Below, in pieces: positions 1 through 8,073 of a DNA stretch of 64,000 nt. Both the position numbers and the translations under genes were made by a program. The DNA is from CAYUVF01 sp964448045 (lineage in GTDB: Bacteria > Bacteroidota > Rhodothermia > Rhodothermales > Salinibacteraceae). Each line of letters starts with the position of its first letter. Position 1 is the first letter of the stretch. The stretch covers positions 45,359 through 109,358 of the forward strand of contig CAYUVF010000003.1 in assembly GCA_964448045.1 (NCBI GenBank), given 5' to 3'. Under the pieces are notes generated by a model. It saw nothing but the letters and a program-made list of their open reading frames with translations, ran no database searches and was not told the origin of the DNA.

Positions 1-613
1 GCCGCGCGTCGAAGACGGTCTGGCACGCCTCGCGGATGCCGCGGAAGTCGGGTGTGAGCACTTCGCAGGTGGCGCCCAGGTCGTGGATGCGCTCGATCGT
101 CTCGGCAAAGATGGGAGCGCCGCCGTCCTCGCGCTCGTCGCGGTTGACGCTGGTGATGACCGCATGCTGGATACCCATCTTATCGACGGCTTCGGCCACG
201 CGGCGCGGCTCATCCCAGTCGAGGCCCTTGTCCGGCCGGCCTGTCTTCACGGCGCAGAAGCCGCAGGAGCGGGTGCAGACGTTGCCCAGGATCATGAAGG
301 TGGCGGTGCCGGCGCTCCAGCACTCGCCCATGTTGGGGCAGTTGGCGCTCTCGCAGACGGTGTGCAGGTCGTACTCATCGACCAGGCTGCGCACTTTTTT
401 GTACTCTTGCCCCTGCGGGAGCTTGACGCGGAGCCAGTCGGGGCGCTTGCCGCGTTGGTTTTTGTTTTCGTTCTCAACGACGGGGAGTTCAAAGAAACCG
501 GGATCTCCATCTCCCGTTGCACCCAGGGACTCTTTTTCGACCGTTTTGAGAGTGACGTCGTCGGGGGTTTTGGGGCGGCGTTGCTCGGCGGTGGGATCGC
601 TGCGATCGGGCAT
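1..613 (-). CDS. lipA: lipoyl synthase, C-terminus outside window
   Basis: Radical-SAM enzyme that inserts two sulfurs into octanoyl groups on lipoyl domains of 2-oxoacid dehydrogenases and GcvH. The visible 204 codons hold both hallmark cysteine sets: the auxiliary-cluster motif CESANC and the radical-SAM motif CTRSCGFC, followed by the family signature ITSVNRD and DGGAPIF. The start is the ATG at 611-613, giving an N-terminus MPDRSDPTAEQRR with a disordered polar leader of about 50 residues before the conserved region, longer than in E. coli. The reading frame runs off base 1, so about the last third of the protein is missing here. It would serve the fused E1 dehydrogenase encoded at 37890-40052, among others. 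Function is very secure from the motifs. Confidence 0.95.
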   Translation of the reverse strand, partial: MPDRSDPTAEQRRPKTPDDVTLKTVEKESLGATGDGDPGFFELPVVENENKNQRGKRPDWLRVKLPQGQEYKKVRSLVDEYDLHTVCESANCPNMGECWSAGTATFMILGNVCTRSCGFCAVKTGRPDKGLDWDEPRRVAEAVDKMGIQHAVITSVNRDEREDGGAPIFAETIERIHDLGATCEVLTPDFRGIREACQTVFDAR

Positions 614-849
614 AAAACATCAGAGATTAGCAGTGAACGTCCCGCACAGGGGAGCGAGCGGGACCGGTTCAGCGAGGTGCGCAAAGCACCGGGCAAAATC
701 CTACGGTAGAGGGGGAAGGGCGTTCCTGTTTCGGTGAAGCGAGGCCTCTACCATTTCCGGTCGCTACGGCCTATGTTGACCGTCCGGCCGGGCTCCCCGT
801 TTGCCCCCGATTTTTTCTGTTTTCGATCCGAACCAGTCTACGCCGATTT

Positions 850-2247
850 ATGAACGCCACGCAGAATGCGACCTCCCCGGTGGAGCCCAACTCGATCGAT
901 AGCGCCCACGTGCGCGACGTGCTCTCGCGGCACTTGCTCACGAAGGGCATGATGCCCATGGTGCTCGACATGGACGAAAGCCAGGGCGTGACCCTGCGCG
1001 ATAAGCGGACCGGCACGGCGTACGTCGACCTCTTCGGCTTTTACGCCTCCAGCCCGCTCGGCATGAATCATCCCAAGCTCACGGAGGACGAGGGGTTCAT
1101 GGAGCGCCTAATGGATGCCGCCCTCAACAAGGTCACGAACTCGGATGTCATGACGCAGCACATGGCGCGGTTCGTGGACACCTTCAGCCGCGTCGGGATT
1201 CCGGAGTATCTGCCCTACACGTTTTTCATCTCGGGCGGAGCGTTGGCCGTCGAAAATGCCCTTAAAGCTGCCTTCGATTGGAAGGTGCGCACCAACTTCA
1301 AGAAGGGGTATCGCCGCGAGGTTGGTCATCAGGTGTTGCACTTCGATCAAGCCTTCCATGGGCGGTCGGGCTACACCATGTCGCTTACCAACACCGCCGA
1401 TCCGCGCAAGACGATGTACTACCCGAAGTTCGATTGGCCGCGGATCACCAATCCGAAGATCCACTTTCCGCTCGATGCCGACGAGCAGGAGCGCGTTCGC
1501 GAGCATGAGGCGCAGGCGCTTCAGCAGGCGAAGCAGTACTTCCATCATCGGAAGGATGAGATTGCTGCTGTCATCCTCGAACCCATTCAGGGGGAGGGGG
1601 GCGATAATCACTTTCGTCCCGAATTTCTCCAGCAGCTCAAAGACCTCGCACATGAAAACGACGCGCTGCTCATCTTCGACGAGGTGCAGAGTGGCGTGGG
1701 CATCACCGGCAAATTCTGGGCGCATCAGTCGTTGGGTGTGACGCCAGACATCATGGCGTTCGGCAAGAAGACGCAGGTGTGCGGCATCCTGGCTGGCAAA
1801 AAACTCGACGCGGTCGACGGGCATGTCTTTCAGACGCCGAGCCGCATTAACTCTACCTGGGGCGGCAATATCGTCGATATGGTGCGCTTCGATCGCATTC
1901 TGGAGATTATCGAAGAGGATGAGCTGGTGGCCCATGCCGATGCGGCGGGGACGCACCTGCAGGAGCGGCTGCACGAGCTGGAAGACGACTTTGCCATCCT
2001 CACCAACGTGCGCGGCCGGGGCCTGATGTGCGCCTTTGATCTGCCCACAAAGAACGTCCGCGATCGGTTTCTGGAGCGGTGCTACGATGAAGGTGCCATC
2101 ATCCTCGGATGTGGCGACAGCGCGGTGCGCTTCCGCTCGCCGCTGACGATTACGCAGGATGAGATCGATGAGGGTATCGAGCGGGTGCGGCGCGCGTTGC
2201 GCGACGTGGAGCGCGAGTATGAAGCCAGCAACGGCGCGGTGATGTAA
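850..2247 (+). CDS. lat: L-lysine 6-aminotransferase
   Basis: Class III PLP-dependent aminotransferase of 465 residues, close to the usual length for Lat. It moves the epsilon-amino group of lysine to 2-oxoglutarate, giving 2-aminoadipate semialdehyde (piperideine-6-carboxylate). Seen in the sequence: the ILEPIQGEGGD segment, the FDEVQSGVG loop carrying the cofactor-binding Asp, and AFGKKTQVCG, whose first Lys (Lys306) should form the PLP aldimine. The motif SRINSTWGGN and the C-terminal GCGDSAVRFRSPL fit the Lat subfamily better than ornithine or GABA aminotransferases. The start ATG at 850 follows a 236-bp intergenic region with no good Shine-Dalgarno, as is common in Bacteroidota. The TAA stop forms one copy of the target duplication of the adjoining MITE-like element. 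The role in lysine catabolism rather than osmolyte synthesis is inferred. Confidence 0.9.
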   Translation: MNATQNATSPVEPNSIDSAHVRDVLSRHLLTKGMMPMVLDMDESQGVTLRDKRTGTAYVDLFGFYASSPLGMNHPKLTEDEGFMERLMDAALNKVTNSDVMTQHMARFVDTFSRVGIPEYLPYTFFISGGALAVENALKAAFDWKVRTNFKKGYRREVGHQVLHFDQAFHGRSGYTMSLTNTADPRKTMYYPKFDWPRITNPKIHFPLDADEQERVREHEAQALQQAKQYFHHRKDEIAAVILEPIQGEGGDNHFRPEFLQQLKDLAHENDALLIFDEVQSGVGITGKFWAHQSLGVTPDIMAFGKKTQVCGILAGKKLDAVDGHVFQTPSRINSTWGGNIVDMVRFDRILEIIEEDELVAHADAAGTHLQERLHELEDDFAILTNVRGRGLMCAFDLPTKNVRDRFLERCYDEGAIILGCGDSAVRFRSPLTITQDEIDEGIERVRRALRDVEREYEASNGAVM

Positions 2248-2408
2248 GAGACTGTCTATGAAGATTTCCGTGGGCTGCGACTTCGCCGGTTTTGGCGTAC
2301 GGAGCCGGTTGTTCTCAGGAAGTAGTTCCACTACGTCCATCGAAGAGCCGGCCCCATCCACGCAAAACGGCTGTGTCTTGCCTCCACGTTAACTTCGCAT
2401 ACAGTCTC
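2248..2408. mobile_element. MITE-like palindromic element (IS5-type ends)
   Basis: A 161-bp non-coding element that starts GAGACTGTCTATGAAG and ends with the near-complement CTTCGCATACAGTCTC. It is flanked by the trinucleotide TAA at 2245-2247 and 2409-2411. The inner parts are also roughly self-complementary: GCCGGTTTTGGCGTACGG near 2284 pairs imperfectly with the segment near 2357-2374, so most of the element could fold into one long hairpin. GAG-starting ends with a TNA target duplication are typical of the IS1031 group of the IS5 family, so this looks like a non-autonomous derivative. It carries no transposase. Inserted here, it may act as the lat terminator. The rest of the gap to the next gene, 2412-2566, holds nothing recognisable. 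Confidence 0.55.
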
Positions 2409-2566
2409 TAAGGGGGCTGCTCTCGGCCACCCTGCAGCCGAGAATGGGGGGCGCCGGCATCCATTTTGTGCAATGGGGGTGTGCATCGGGAGTATCTTGC
2501 CGTTGTACACTATTTTCGCGAATTTTACGATCTCCTGTCGCTCTTCAGGTTCTCGCTCTGTTCCTC

Positions 2567-4909
2567 ATGATGTCCGGTCTGATGTCTCGGTTGCCCTCGT
2601 TCTATTCGATTCTATTTTTTCTTATGGTTTTGGGGATGGGGACTGCGGTGGGCACCGGATCCGCGCAGGGGCAGGGCACCGTCCTCCCGCCGGGCCGCGA
2701 GGCGCCCGAGAAGCCACAGTGGGTTGAGGTCGAGGTCCCCGTGGAGGTGGTCAACCGGGCGCTACGGCGGGCCGGACGCGCGCCGATCGCGCCCAAAGCC
2801 GGGACGAGCACGGTCCTCATGCGATACGAACAACCCGTAGCGCGGGTGTGGAGCTTCGCGGAGGCAGCGCATGCGTCCGATTTTTCGCTGATGACCCATC
2901 TCGTCCCCTCCGCCCTGTCCGATTCCAAAAATTCAGATGGCAGCATTGTCATCGCCGGGATCGATTTTGATCAGAATGGCAGCCTCTCTGGCACATTCAA
3001 CATCCCGGCCGATCCCCACGGCGCCGTGGGGCAAAATCATATCTGCCACGTGGTAAATGTCTCCATCCAGTGCCACCTCAAGGACGGGACGAGCGTGTTT
3101 GCGGAGAGTCTCGATTCTTTCTTCAGCGACGGCGACGATCTGTTTGATCCGCGCATCGTCTACGACGCCCGTGAGGATCGATTCGTCGTTCTCGTACTGA
3201 GCAAAGTCGATGACGGCACCGCGCTCAACGACCGCTCCGAAATGCTCTTGGCTGTCTCCGACGATGGCGACCCCGCAGGCACCTGGTACACGCAGTCGTT
3301 CAACATGCGTGAAATATTTACGGTGAACAATGAGTCGACCGCCTGCTGGTTTGACTACCCCGCGGTGGCGGTCGACGAAGACGCGCTGTACGTGACCGGC
3401 AATTTTTTCTCATTCGATAGCCAGAATCAAGATTCCTTTTGCGACAGCTGGGTAGGCATCTACGACAAAGGGCTCTACAACGGCGGAGGCGCCGAGTCCA
3501 CCGAGATCTTCTTCGGTGATCCGAATGAGAACTTTGGGCAGCAAGATTTCGATAGCACCTTGCAGCCCGCGCAGATTCTGGGCACCGGTCCGCCCGATAC
3601 AACGGGAACGTGGCTGTTTCAATACTCGGGTCTTCACGATACGGGGACTGGAAATGACTTCTGGCTGGTGACGCGCATCGACGATCCGGTTAGCAATCCG
3701 TCGTTTACTTCAGAGTTTGTGTCCCTGGGGGATGTCGACGACACCTCAACCTCTATCCCCAACGCGCCGCAGCCGGGTGGAACCACCCTCGTCGAAACGA
3801 ATGACCGGCGGGCGTTGGATGCGGTATGGCGCGACGGGGTTCTCTGGGGCACGACGACAGTTCTTCCACCTACGGGAGACCTGGGGGGGGGGCCCAACGC
3901 CAACGAGGCGACTGCCCTGTTTGCACAGATTGATGTCAGTGTCAGCCCGATGAGTCCAATCGCGGTGGAGCCACTCGGCGGGGAGGACGTCGACGCGGAG
4001 GCGCACACCTATTTCCCGAGCGTCACGGTGGATGCCAGCGGGAATGCGGCGTTTGGGTTCACCTTGTCAAGTCCGAACACGTTTGTAGGCTCGTATCTGG
4101 TCACGCGTCCGGATGGCGGATCGCTGGGCTCCACGCTGCTGGCTCAGGAAGGACAGGGGCACTATGAGCGGACCTTCAGCGGGAGCCGCAACCGGTGGGG
4201 GGACTACTCGGCCGTACGGATCGATCCCTCGGATGGCTCGGTCTGGACGATCAACAAAGTTGCCCTCACCGAGGAGGCCAGCTGCACGTCGGACTGCGGG
4301 CGTTGGGGGACGTATCTTGTCAATTTTCCCGCCGGTGTGCTTCCGGTGGAGCTCACGTCGTTTGAGGCGGTGGCCGATGACGGAGGTGTCGTGCTCACGT
4401 GGGAGACGGCCTCGGAGACGAACAACGCCGGGTTTGAAGTGCAACGGCGCACAGTTGAGGATGCGGATGCCTGGACCCAGGTCGCCTTCGTCGAGGGCAT
4501 GGGCACGACGGGCGAGCCGCAGCGCTACCGCCACGAGGTTGACGGGCTGGCGCCGGGCGCGCATCAGTTCCGCCTGAAGCAGGTCGACTACGACGGGGCG
4601 TTCGAGTACAGCCCGGTCGTGGAGGCGACCGTGGCGCTGGGGACGGCTTACCGGCTGACGGCGCCGTATCCGAACCCGTCGTCGGGGCAGGCGGTGCTGG
4701 AGCTGACGGTGGAGCAGGCGCAGGAGGTGCGAGCGGGGCTCTACGACGCGTTGGGTCGCCGGGTGGCGGTGCTCTTTGACGGGGAGGTGGAGGCGAACGC
4801 GCCGGTGCGGCTGCGCCCGGGGGGCGAGCGGTTGGCCAGCGGGGTGTACGTGGTGCGAGTGGTCGGCGAGACGTTTACGGCCCAGCAAAAGCTGACCCTC
4901 GTGCGGTAA
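2567..4909 (+). CDS. secreted protein with C-terminal sorting domain
   Basis: About 780 residues. The likely start is one of the ATGs at 2567, 2570 or 2582, because from there a clean signal peptide follows (SRLPSFYSILFFLMVLGMG, then a small-residue cleavage region GSAQ). An open frame continues upstream to 2444 but would bury the signal. The large middle part, about residues 60-590, is acidic and rich in Asp/Gly with beta-type segments; I do not recognise its family. The C-terminus is modular: a fibronectin-III-like linker beginning PVELTSFEAVADDGG, then a sorting domain with YPNPSSG, the LYDALGRRVAVL strand and a GVYVVRVV end, as expected for type IX secretion cargo. The last 548 bp are an exact duplicate of the end of the peptidase gene at 5806, as far as that gene is resolved. 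Role on the cell surface or in the medium is unknown. Confidence 0.75.
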   Translation: MMSGLMSRLPSFYSILFFLMVLGMGTAVGTGSAQGQGTVLPPGREAPEKPQWVEVEVPVEVVNRALRRAGRAPIAPKAGTSTVLMRYEQPVARVWSFAEAAHASDFSLMTHLVPSALSDSKNSDGSIVIAGIDFDQNGSLSGTFNIPADPHGAVGQNHICHVVNVSIQCHLKDGTSVFAESLDSFFSDGDDLFDPRIVYDAREDRFVVLVLSKVDDGTALNDRSEMLLAVSDDGDPAGTWYTQSFNMREIFTVNNESTACWFDYPAVAVDEDALYVTGNFFSFDSQNQDSFCDSWVGIYDKGLYNGGGAESTEIFFGDPNENFGQQDFDSTLQPAQILGTGPPDTTGTWLFQYSGLHDTGTGNDFWLVTRIDDPVSNPSFTSEFVSLGDVDDTSTSIPNAPQPGGTTLVETNDRRALDAVWRDGVLWGTTTVLPPTGDLGGGPNANEATALFAQIDVSVSPMSPIAVEPLGGEDVDAEAHTYFPSVTVDASGNAAFGFTLSSPNTFVGSYLVTRPDGGSLGSTLLAQEGQGHYERTFSGSRNRWGDYSAVRIDPSDGSVWTINKVALTEEASCTSDCGRWGTYLVNFPAGVLPVELTSFEAVADDGGVVLTWETASETNNAGFEVQRRTVEDADAWTQVAFVEGMGTTGEPQRYRHEVDGLAPGAHQFRLKQVDYDGAFEYSPVVEATVALGTAYRLTAPYPNPSSGQAVLELTVEQAQEVRAGLYDALGRRVAVLFDGEVEANAPVRLRPGGERLASGVYVVRVVGETFTAQQKLTLVR
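4361..4908 (+). repeat. sorting-domain cassette, copy 1 (548 bp)
   Basis: Codes for the Fn3-like linker plus C-terminal sorting domain of the secreted protein at 2567-4909. Its first 55 bp equal 7693-7747 and its last 55 bp equal 7848-7902. Outside these borders the two loci differ at once (for example TCACGTCG against TTACGTCA just before, and TAAAG against TAGAG just after). Copy 2 is interrupted by a 100-N gap, which suggests that an exact repeat of this length was collapsed during assembly. Such identity between two neighbouring genes points to recent duplication or gene conversion. Confidence 0.8.
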
Positions 4910-5050
4910 AGTTCTCCTCGTTTAGTAGACGGTCCCCGCATCCGCCTGAGTGCGGAGGATAGGATCGGGTGATCCAAAAACACTACATTATTCTGAGTGC
5001 GCGTGCTACATTGCATTCAAGTTGGCAGCCCAGACCCACGCCCTTCAACC

Positions 5051-5683
5051 ATGACCGCGTCGTTGCCCCGTATTGTTGGCTGGTGGAACGTGATGTGCAT
5101 TATCGCGATTGCGCTGATGGCCGGCGGCGCGGCCACGAACGTGGCCCGCGCGCAGCCGGCCGATTCGATCCGCGCAGAGGCGCAGCGCGCCTTCCACGGG
5201 CCCGACCGGACCGGCAAAGACGGTCCGCTGGCAAAGGTGGGGATGGATCTGGCGCTTCTGTATTACGAATACCGGGCGCATCGGGACGAGGGAGGCACGC
5301 CCTCCGCCTTTCGTCCGCAGTCCGTGCGAGTGCCGGTCGATAGCGGATTCGTCACCATCGACGCCACGGCGGCGGACACGGCGGCGACGCTCCGCGCTGA
5401 GTTGGAGCGCCTGGGGCTGGTTCGGGCAGCGGCTGCGGGGCGCGTCGTCTCTGGCCGGCTGCCGATTGAAGCCATCCCCGACATGGCGGCGCTGGAGGCG
5501 CTCCGTTCGGCACGCCCGGCCCGAGCAATGACGCAGGCGGAGACGCCCACCCCGGCGCCCGCGCCCGAAGCCGATTCCGCCCCGACGGATCCCGATCCGG
5601 AAGGGCGATCTATCCTGTGGTACATTGGCGCCGCGGCCATCGTGCTCATCGGAGGCGCATTGGCCTTTTTCTTGCGCCGCTAA
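5051..5683 (+). CDS. membrane-anchored orphan protease-propeptide-like protein
   Basis: A 210-residue protein of unknown family. The start ATG at 5051 gives a signal or first membrane segment (IVGWWNVMCIIAIALMAGG, ending near ARAQ). Residues about 45-165 match the N-terminal pro-region of the two peptidases that follow (genes at 5806 and 9852): the blocks FHGPDRTGKDGPLAKVG, LYYEY, GRLPIEAIPDMAALEAL and RSARPARAMTQ recur there almost unchanged. The catalytic domain is absent; after a Pro/Glu/Asp-rich spacer (about 166-188) comes a C-terminal helix ILWYIGAAAIVLIGGALAFF and an RR end, which should anchor it in the inner membrane facing the periplasm. By analogy with free-standing propeptides it may inhibit or help fold the neighbouring proteases; this is inference. 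A small hairpin at 5703-5719 lies just after the stop. Confidence 0.7.
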   Translation: MTASLPRIVGWWNVMCIIAIALMAGGAATNVARAQPADSIRAEAQRAFHGPDRTGKDGPLAKVGMDLALLYYEYRAHRDEGGTPSAFRPQSVRVPVDSGFVTIDATAADTAATLRAELERLGLVRAAAAGRVVSGRLPIEAIPDMAALEALRSARPARAMTQAETPTPAPAPEADSAPTDPDPEGRSILWYIGAAAIVLIGGALAFFLRR

Positions 5684-5805
5684 CATCCGCACACACGGAG
5701 GACCGGTCAGAGAGACCGGCCAGAGAGCCCCGGGGCCGCATCTTGGACGCGGGGCAGCCAGCCGCATCATTACAAATCTACCTGTCTGTATATCAGCAAG
5801 GCACC

Positions 5806-7903
5806 ATGACCGACTGTTTCCGCCCATACCGTACTCTCGTGCTGCATCCATCCACGATGGTCGCCGGGCTCGTCTGGAGCGGGGTGGCGTTGATCCTCAT
5901 GGGCGGCGTGCTTCCGGCGCAGGCGCAGCCGGTGCAGGAACAGGTGCGGCAGCGCACCGAACGGGCGTTCCACGGACCCGACCGGACCGGCAAAGACGGG
6001 CCGCTCGCCAAGGTCGGATACGCGTTGGCCGAGCTGTACTACGAGTACGAAGCGCATCGGGCGAAGCGCATCTCCGGGGCGTTCGCGCCGCAATCCGAGC
6101 GGCTGCCGGTCCGAAACGGGCACGTCATCGTCGACGTGGTTGCCACCGACGCGCCGGCCGGCCTCCGTGCTCAGCTGGAGGCGCTGGGGGTTGACGTGCA
6201 CGCTCAGGCGGGGCGTATGCTCTCGGCTCGGGTGCCCATCGAGCGGATTCCCGACATGGCCGCCCTCGATGGGCTTCGCTTCGCCCGGCCCGCTCTCGCG
6301 ATGACGCACATCGGCGACGTGACCTCGCAGGGCGATACGGCAATGCGGGCCCAGATTGCCCGAGCCGACTACGGCGTCGACGGCTCCGGCTACACCATCG
6401 GCGTGCTGTCCGATACGTATGATAATTACGACGGATCGCCCACGACGACGGCTTCGGACGATGTGCAATCGGGCGATTTGCCGGGGACGAACAATCCGGA
6501 GGGATACACCACGCCCGTCGACGTGCTCGACGATAGCGCCAGCCCGCGGAGTGACGAGGGCCGCGCCATGATGCAGCTCATTCACGACGTGGCGCCCGGC
6601 GCTGCGCTGTCCTTCCACACGGCCTTTGGCGGCCAGGCTGACTTCGCGCAGGGCATTCGGGATCTGCGCGATGCCGGGGCGCAGATCATCGTCGACGATG
6701 TCATCTACTTCGCCGAGCCAATGTTTCAGGACGGCCCCATTGCGCAGGCCGCCGACGAAGTCAAAAACGATGGGGTCGCCTACTTTTCATCGGCTGGAAA
6801 CTTTGGCACGCAGTCGTACGAGAGCGATTTCCGGCTCGAAGGCCAATCGCACGATTTCGACGCCGGGGGGACGGTCGATACGCTACAGGGAATCTCGGTG
6901 GGGACCAACAACACCATCACCTTCATTGTGCAGTGGGATGAGCCGTTTTTCAGCGTCTCGGGCAGTCCGGGATCACAGGTCGATATCGACATCGCGGTTC
7001 TCGACGATACGCTGGGTGTGCAGGCGGAGTCTGTCGATAATAACATCGGCGATGACCCGGTCGAGATTCTCGACTTCGAAAACGATGGCAACATCGATGT
7101 CGACGGGAACGGCGCGGATACGAATTTTCATCTCCGCATCGAACTGGCCTCGGGGTCGGCGCCGGGCACGGTGAAGTACATCTACAACGGAAATCTCAAC
7201 ATTCAGGAATACAACACCAATAGCTCTACCCTGTACGGCCACGCCAACGCCGATGGGGCGATGGCCGTGGGCGCGAGCGCATGGTTTAACACGCCCGCGT
7301 ACGGTACCAGTCCCCCGCAGATTAACGGATTCTCGGCATTGGGCGGAACGCCTATTATTTTCGATACGGCGGGCAACCGCCTCGGTAGTCCGGAGACGCG
7401 TCAGAAGCCCGAGGTGGTGGGGCCGGATGGGGGAAACAATACGTTTTTCGGAAATGATAGTGGAGCCGATTCAGATAGTTATCCCAACTTCTTCGGCACC
7501 TCGGCCGCGGCGCCGCACGTTGCCGCCGTCACCGCGCTGATGTGGGAGAACCGCCCGGGCCTTACGGTCGACCAGCTCTACGCTGAGCTGGAGGGCACCT
7601 CGATCGACATGAGCACGTCCGGCTTCGATTACCGCACCGGCTACGGCCTCGTGCAGGCCGATCAGGCGGCCCTCCCGGTGGAGCTTACGTCATTTGAGGC
7701 GGTGGCCGATGACGGAGGTGTCGTGCTCACGTGGGAGACGGCCTCGGNNNNNNNNNNNNNNNNNNNNNNNNNNNNNNNNNNNNNNNNNNNNNNNNNNNNN
7801 NNNNNNNNNNNNNNNNNNNNNNNNNNNNNNNNNNNNNNNNNNNNNNNTGCGAGTGGTCGGCGAGACGTTTACGGCCCAGCAAAAGCTGACCCTCGTGCGG
7901 TAG
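5806..7903 (+). CDS. secreted S8/S53-like serine peptidase, interrupted by gap
   Basis: Exported subtilisin-fold peptidase. Order of parts: signal peptide (about 1-41), pro-region shared with the gene at 5051 (about 45-165), catalytic domain (about 185-600), Fn3-like linker and C-terminal sorting domain. Visible catalytic features are Asp203 in GVLSDTYD, Glu251 in SDEGRAM, an Asp pair in IIVDDVIYF, the oxyanion Asn in SSAGN and nucleophile Ser566 in FFGTSAAAPH. There is no HGTH motif, so the active site resembles sedolisin-like S8 relatives. The 100 N at 7748-7847 shift the frame. If the missing piece is replaced by the 438 bp found in copy 1 (4416-4853) the frame is restored and the protein is 811 residues. 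The start at 5806 is the first ATG before the signal; 5857 is an alternative. Paralogous to 9852-12572. Confidence 0.85.
7693..7902 (+). repeat. sorting-domain cassette, copy 2, broken by N gap
   Basis: Second copy of the cassette at 4361-4908. The left 55 bp (7693-7747) and right 55 bp (7848-7902) are identical to the two ends of copy 1. The middle is replaced by N. Identical flanks of exactly 55 bp suggest that the assembler joined contigs at k-mer-sized overlaps around a repeat it could not thread. Confidence 0.8.
7748..7847. other. assembly gap, 100 N
   Basis: Exactly 100 N, a conventional placeholder for a gap of unknown size. From the flanking repeat the true length is predicted as 438 bp, which is also the length that keeps the peptidase frame open. 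Confidence 0.95.
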
Positions 7904-8073
7904 AGAAGGGCAGGGAGCGGGCAGGAAACAGCGTTCTCCGCACGATCGCAGCGGCTGAACCCTTCCGGAGGCTGCGAGTTACGTAGCATGCTCCGGCTCG
8001 CCATGCCCGGCTCCTCCGCTGGGGCGTGCCGTATCGTTTCCGTCTGTTGATCGTGTCCGAACGTCGAACCCGT

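Noticed and set aside
1108..2361. Long minus-strand open frame across lat
   Set aside because: It is antisense to a gene with complete PLP-enzyme motifs and encodes no recognisable protein; long antisense frames are common in high-GC DNA.
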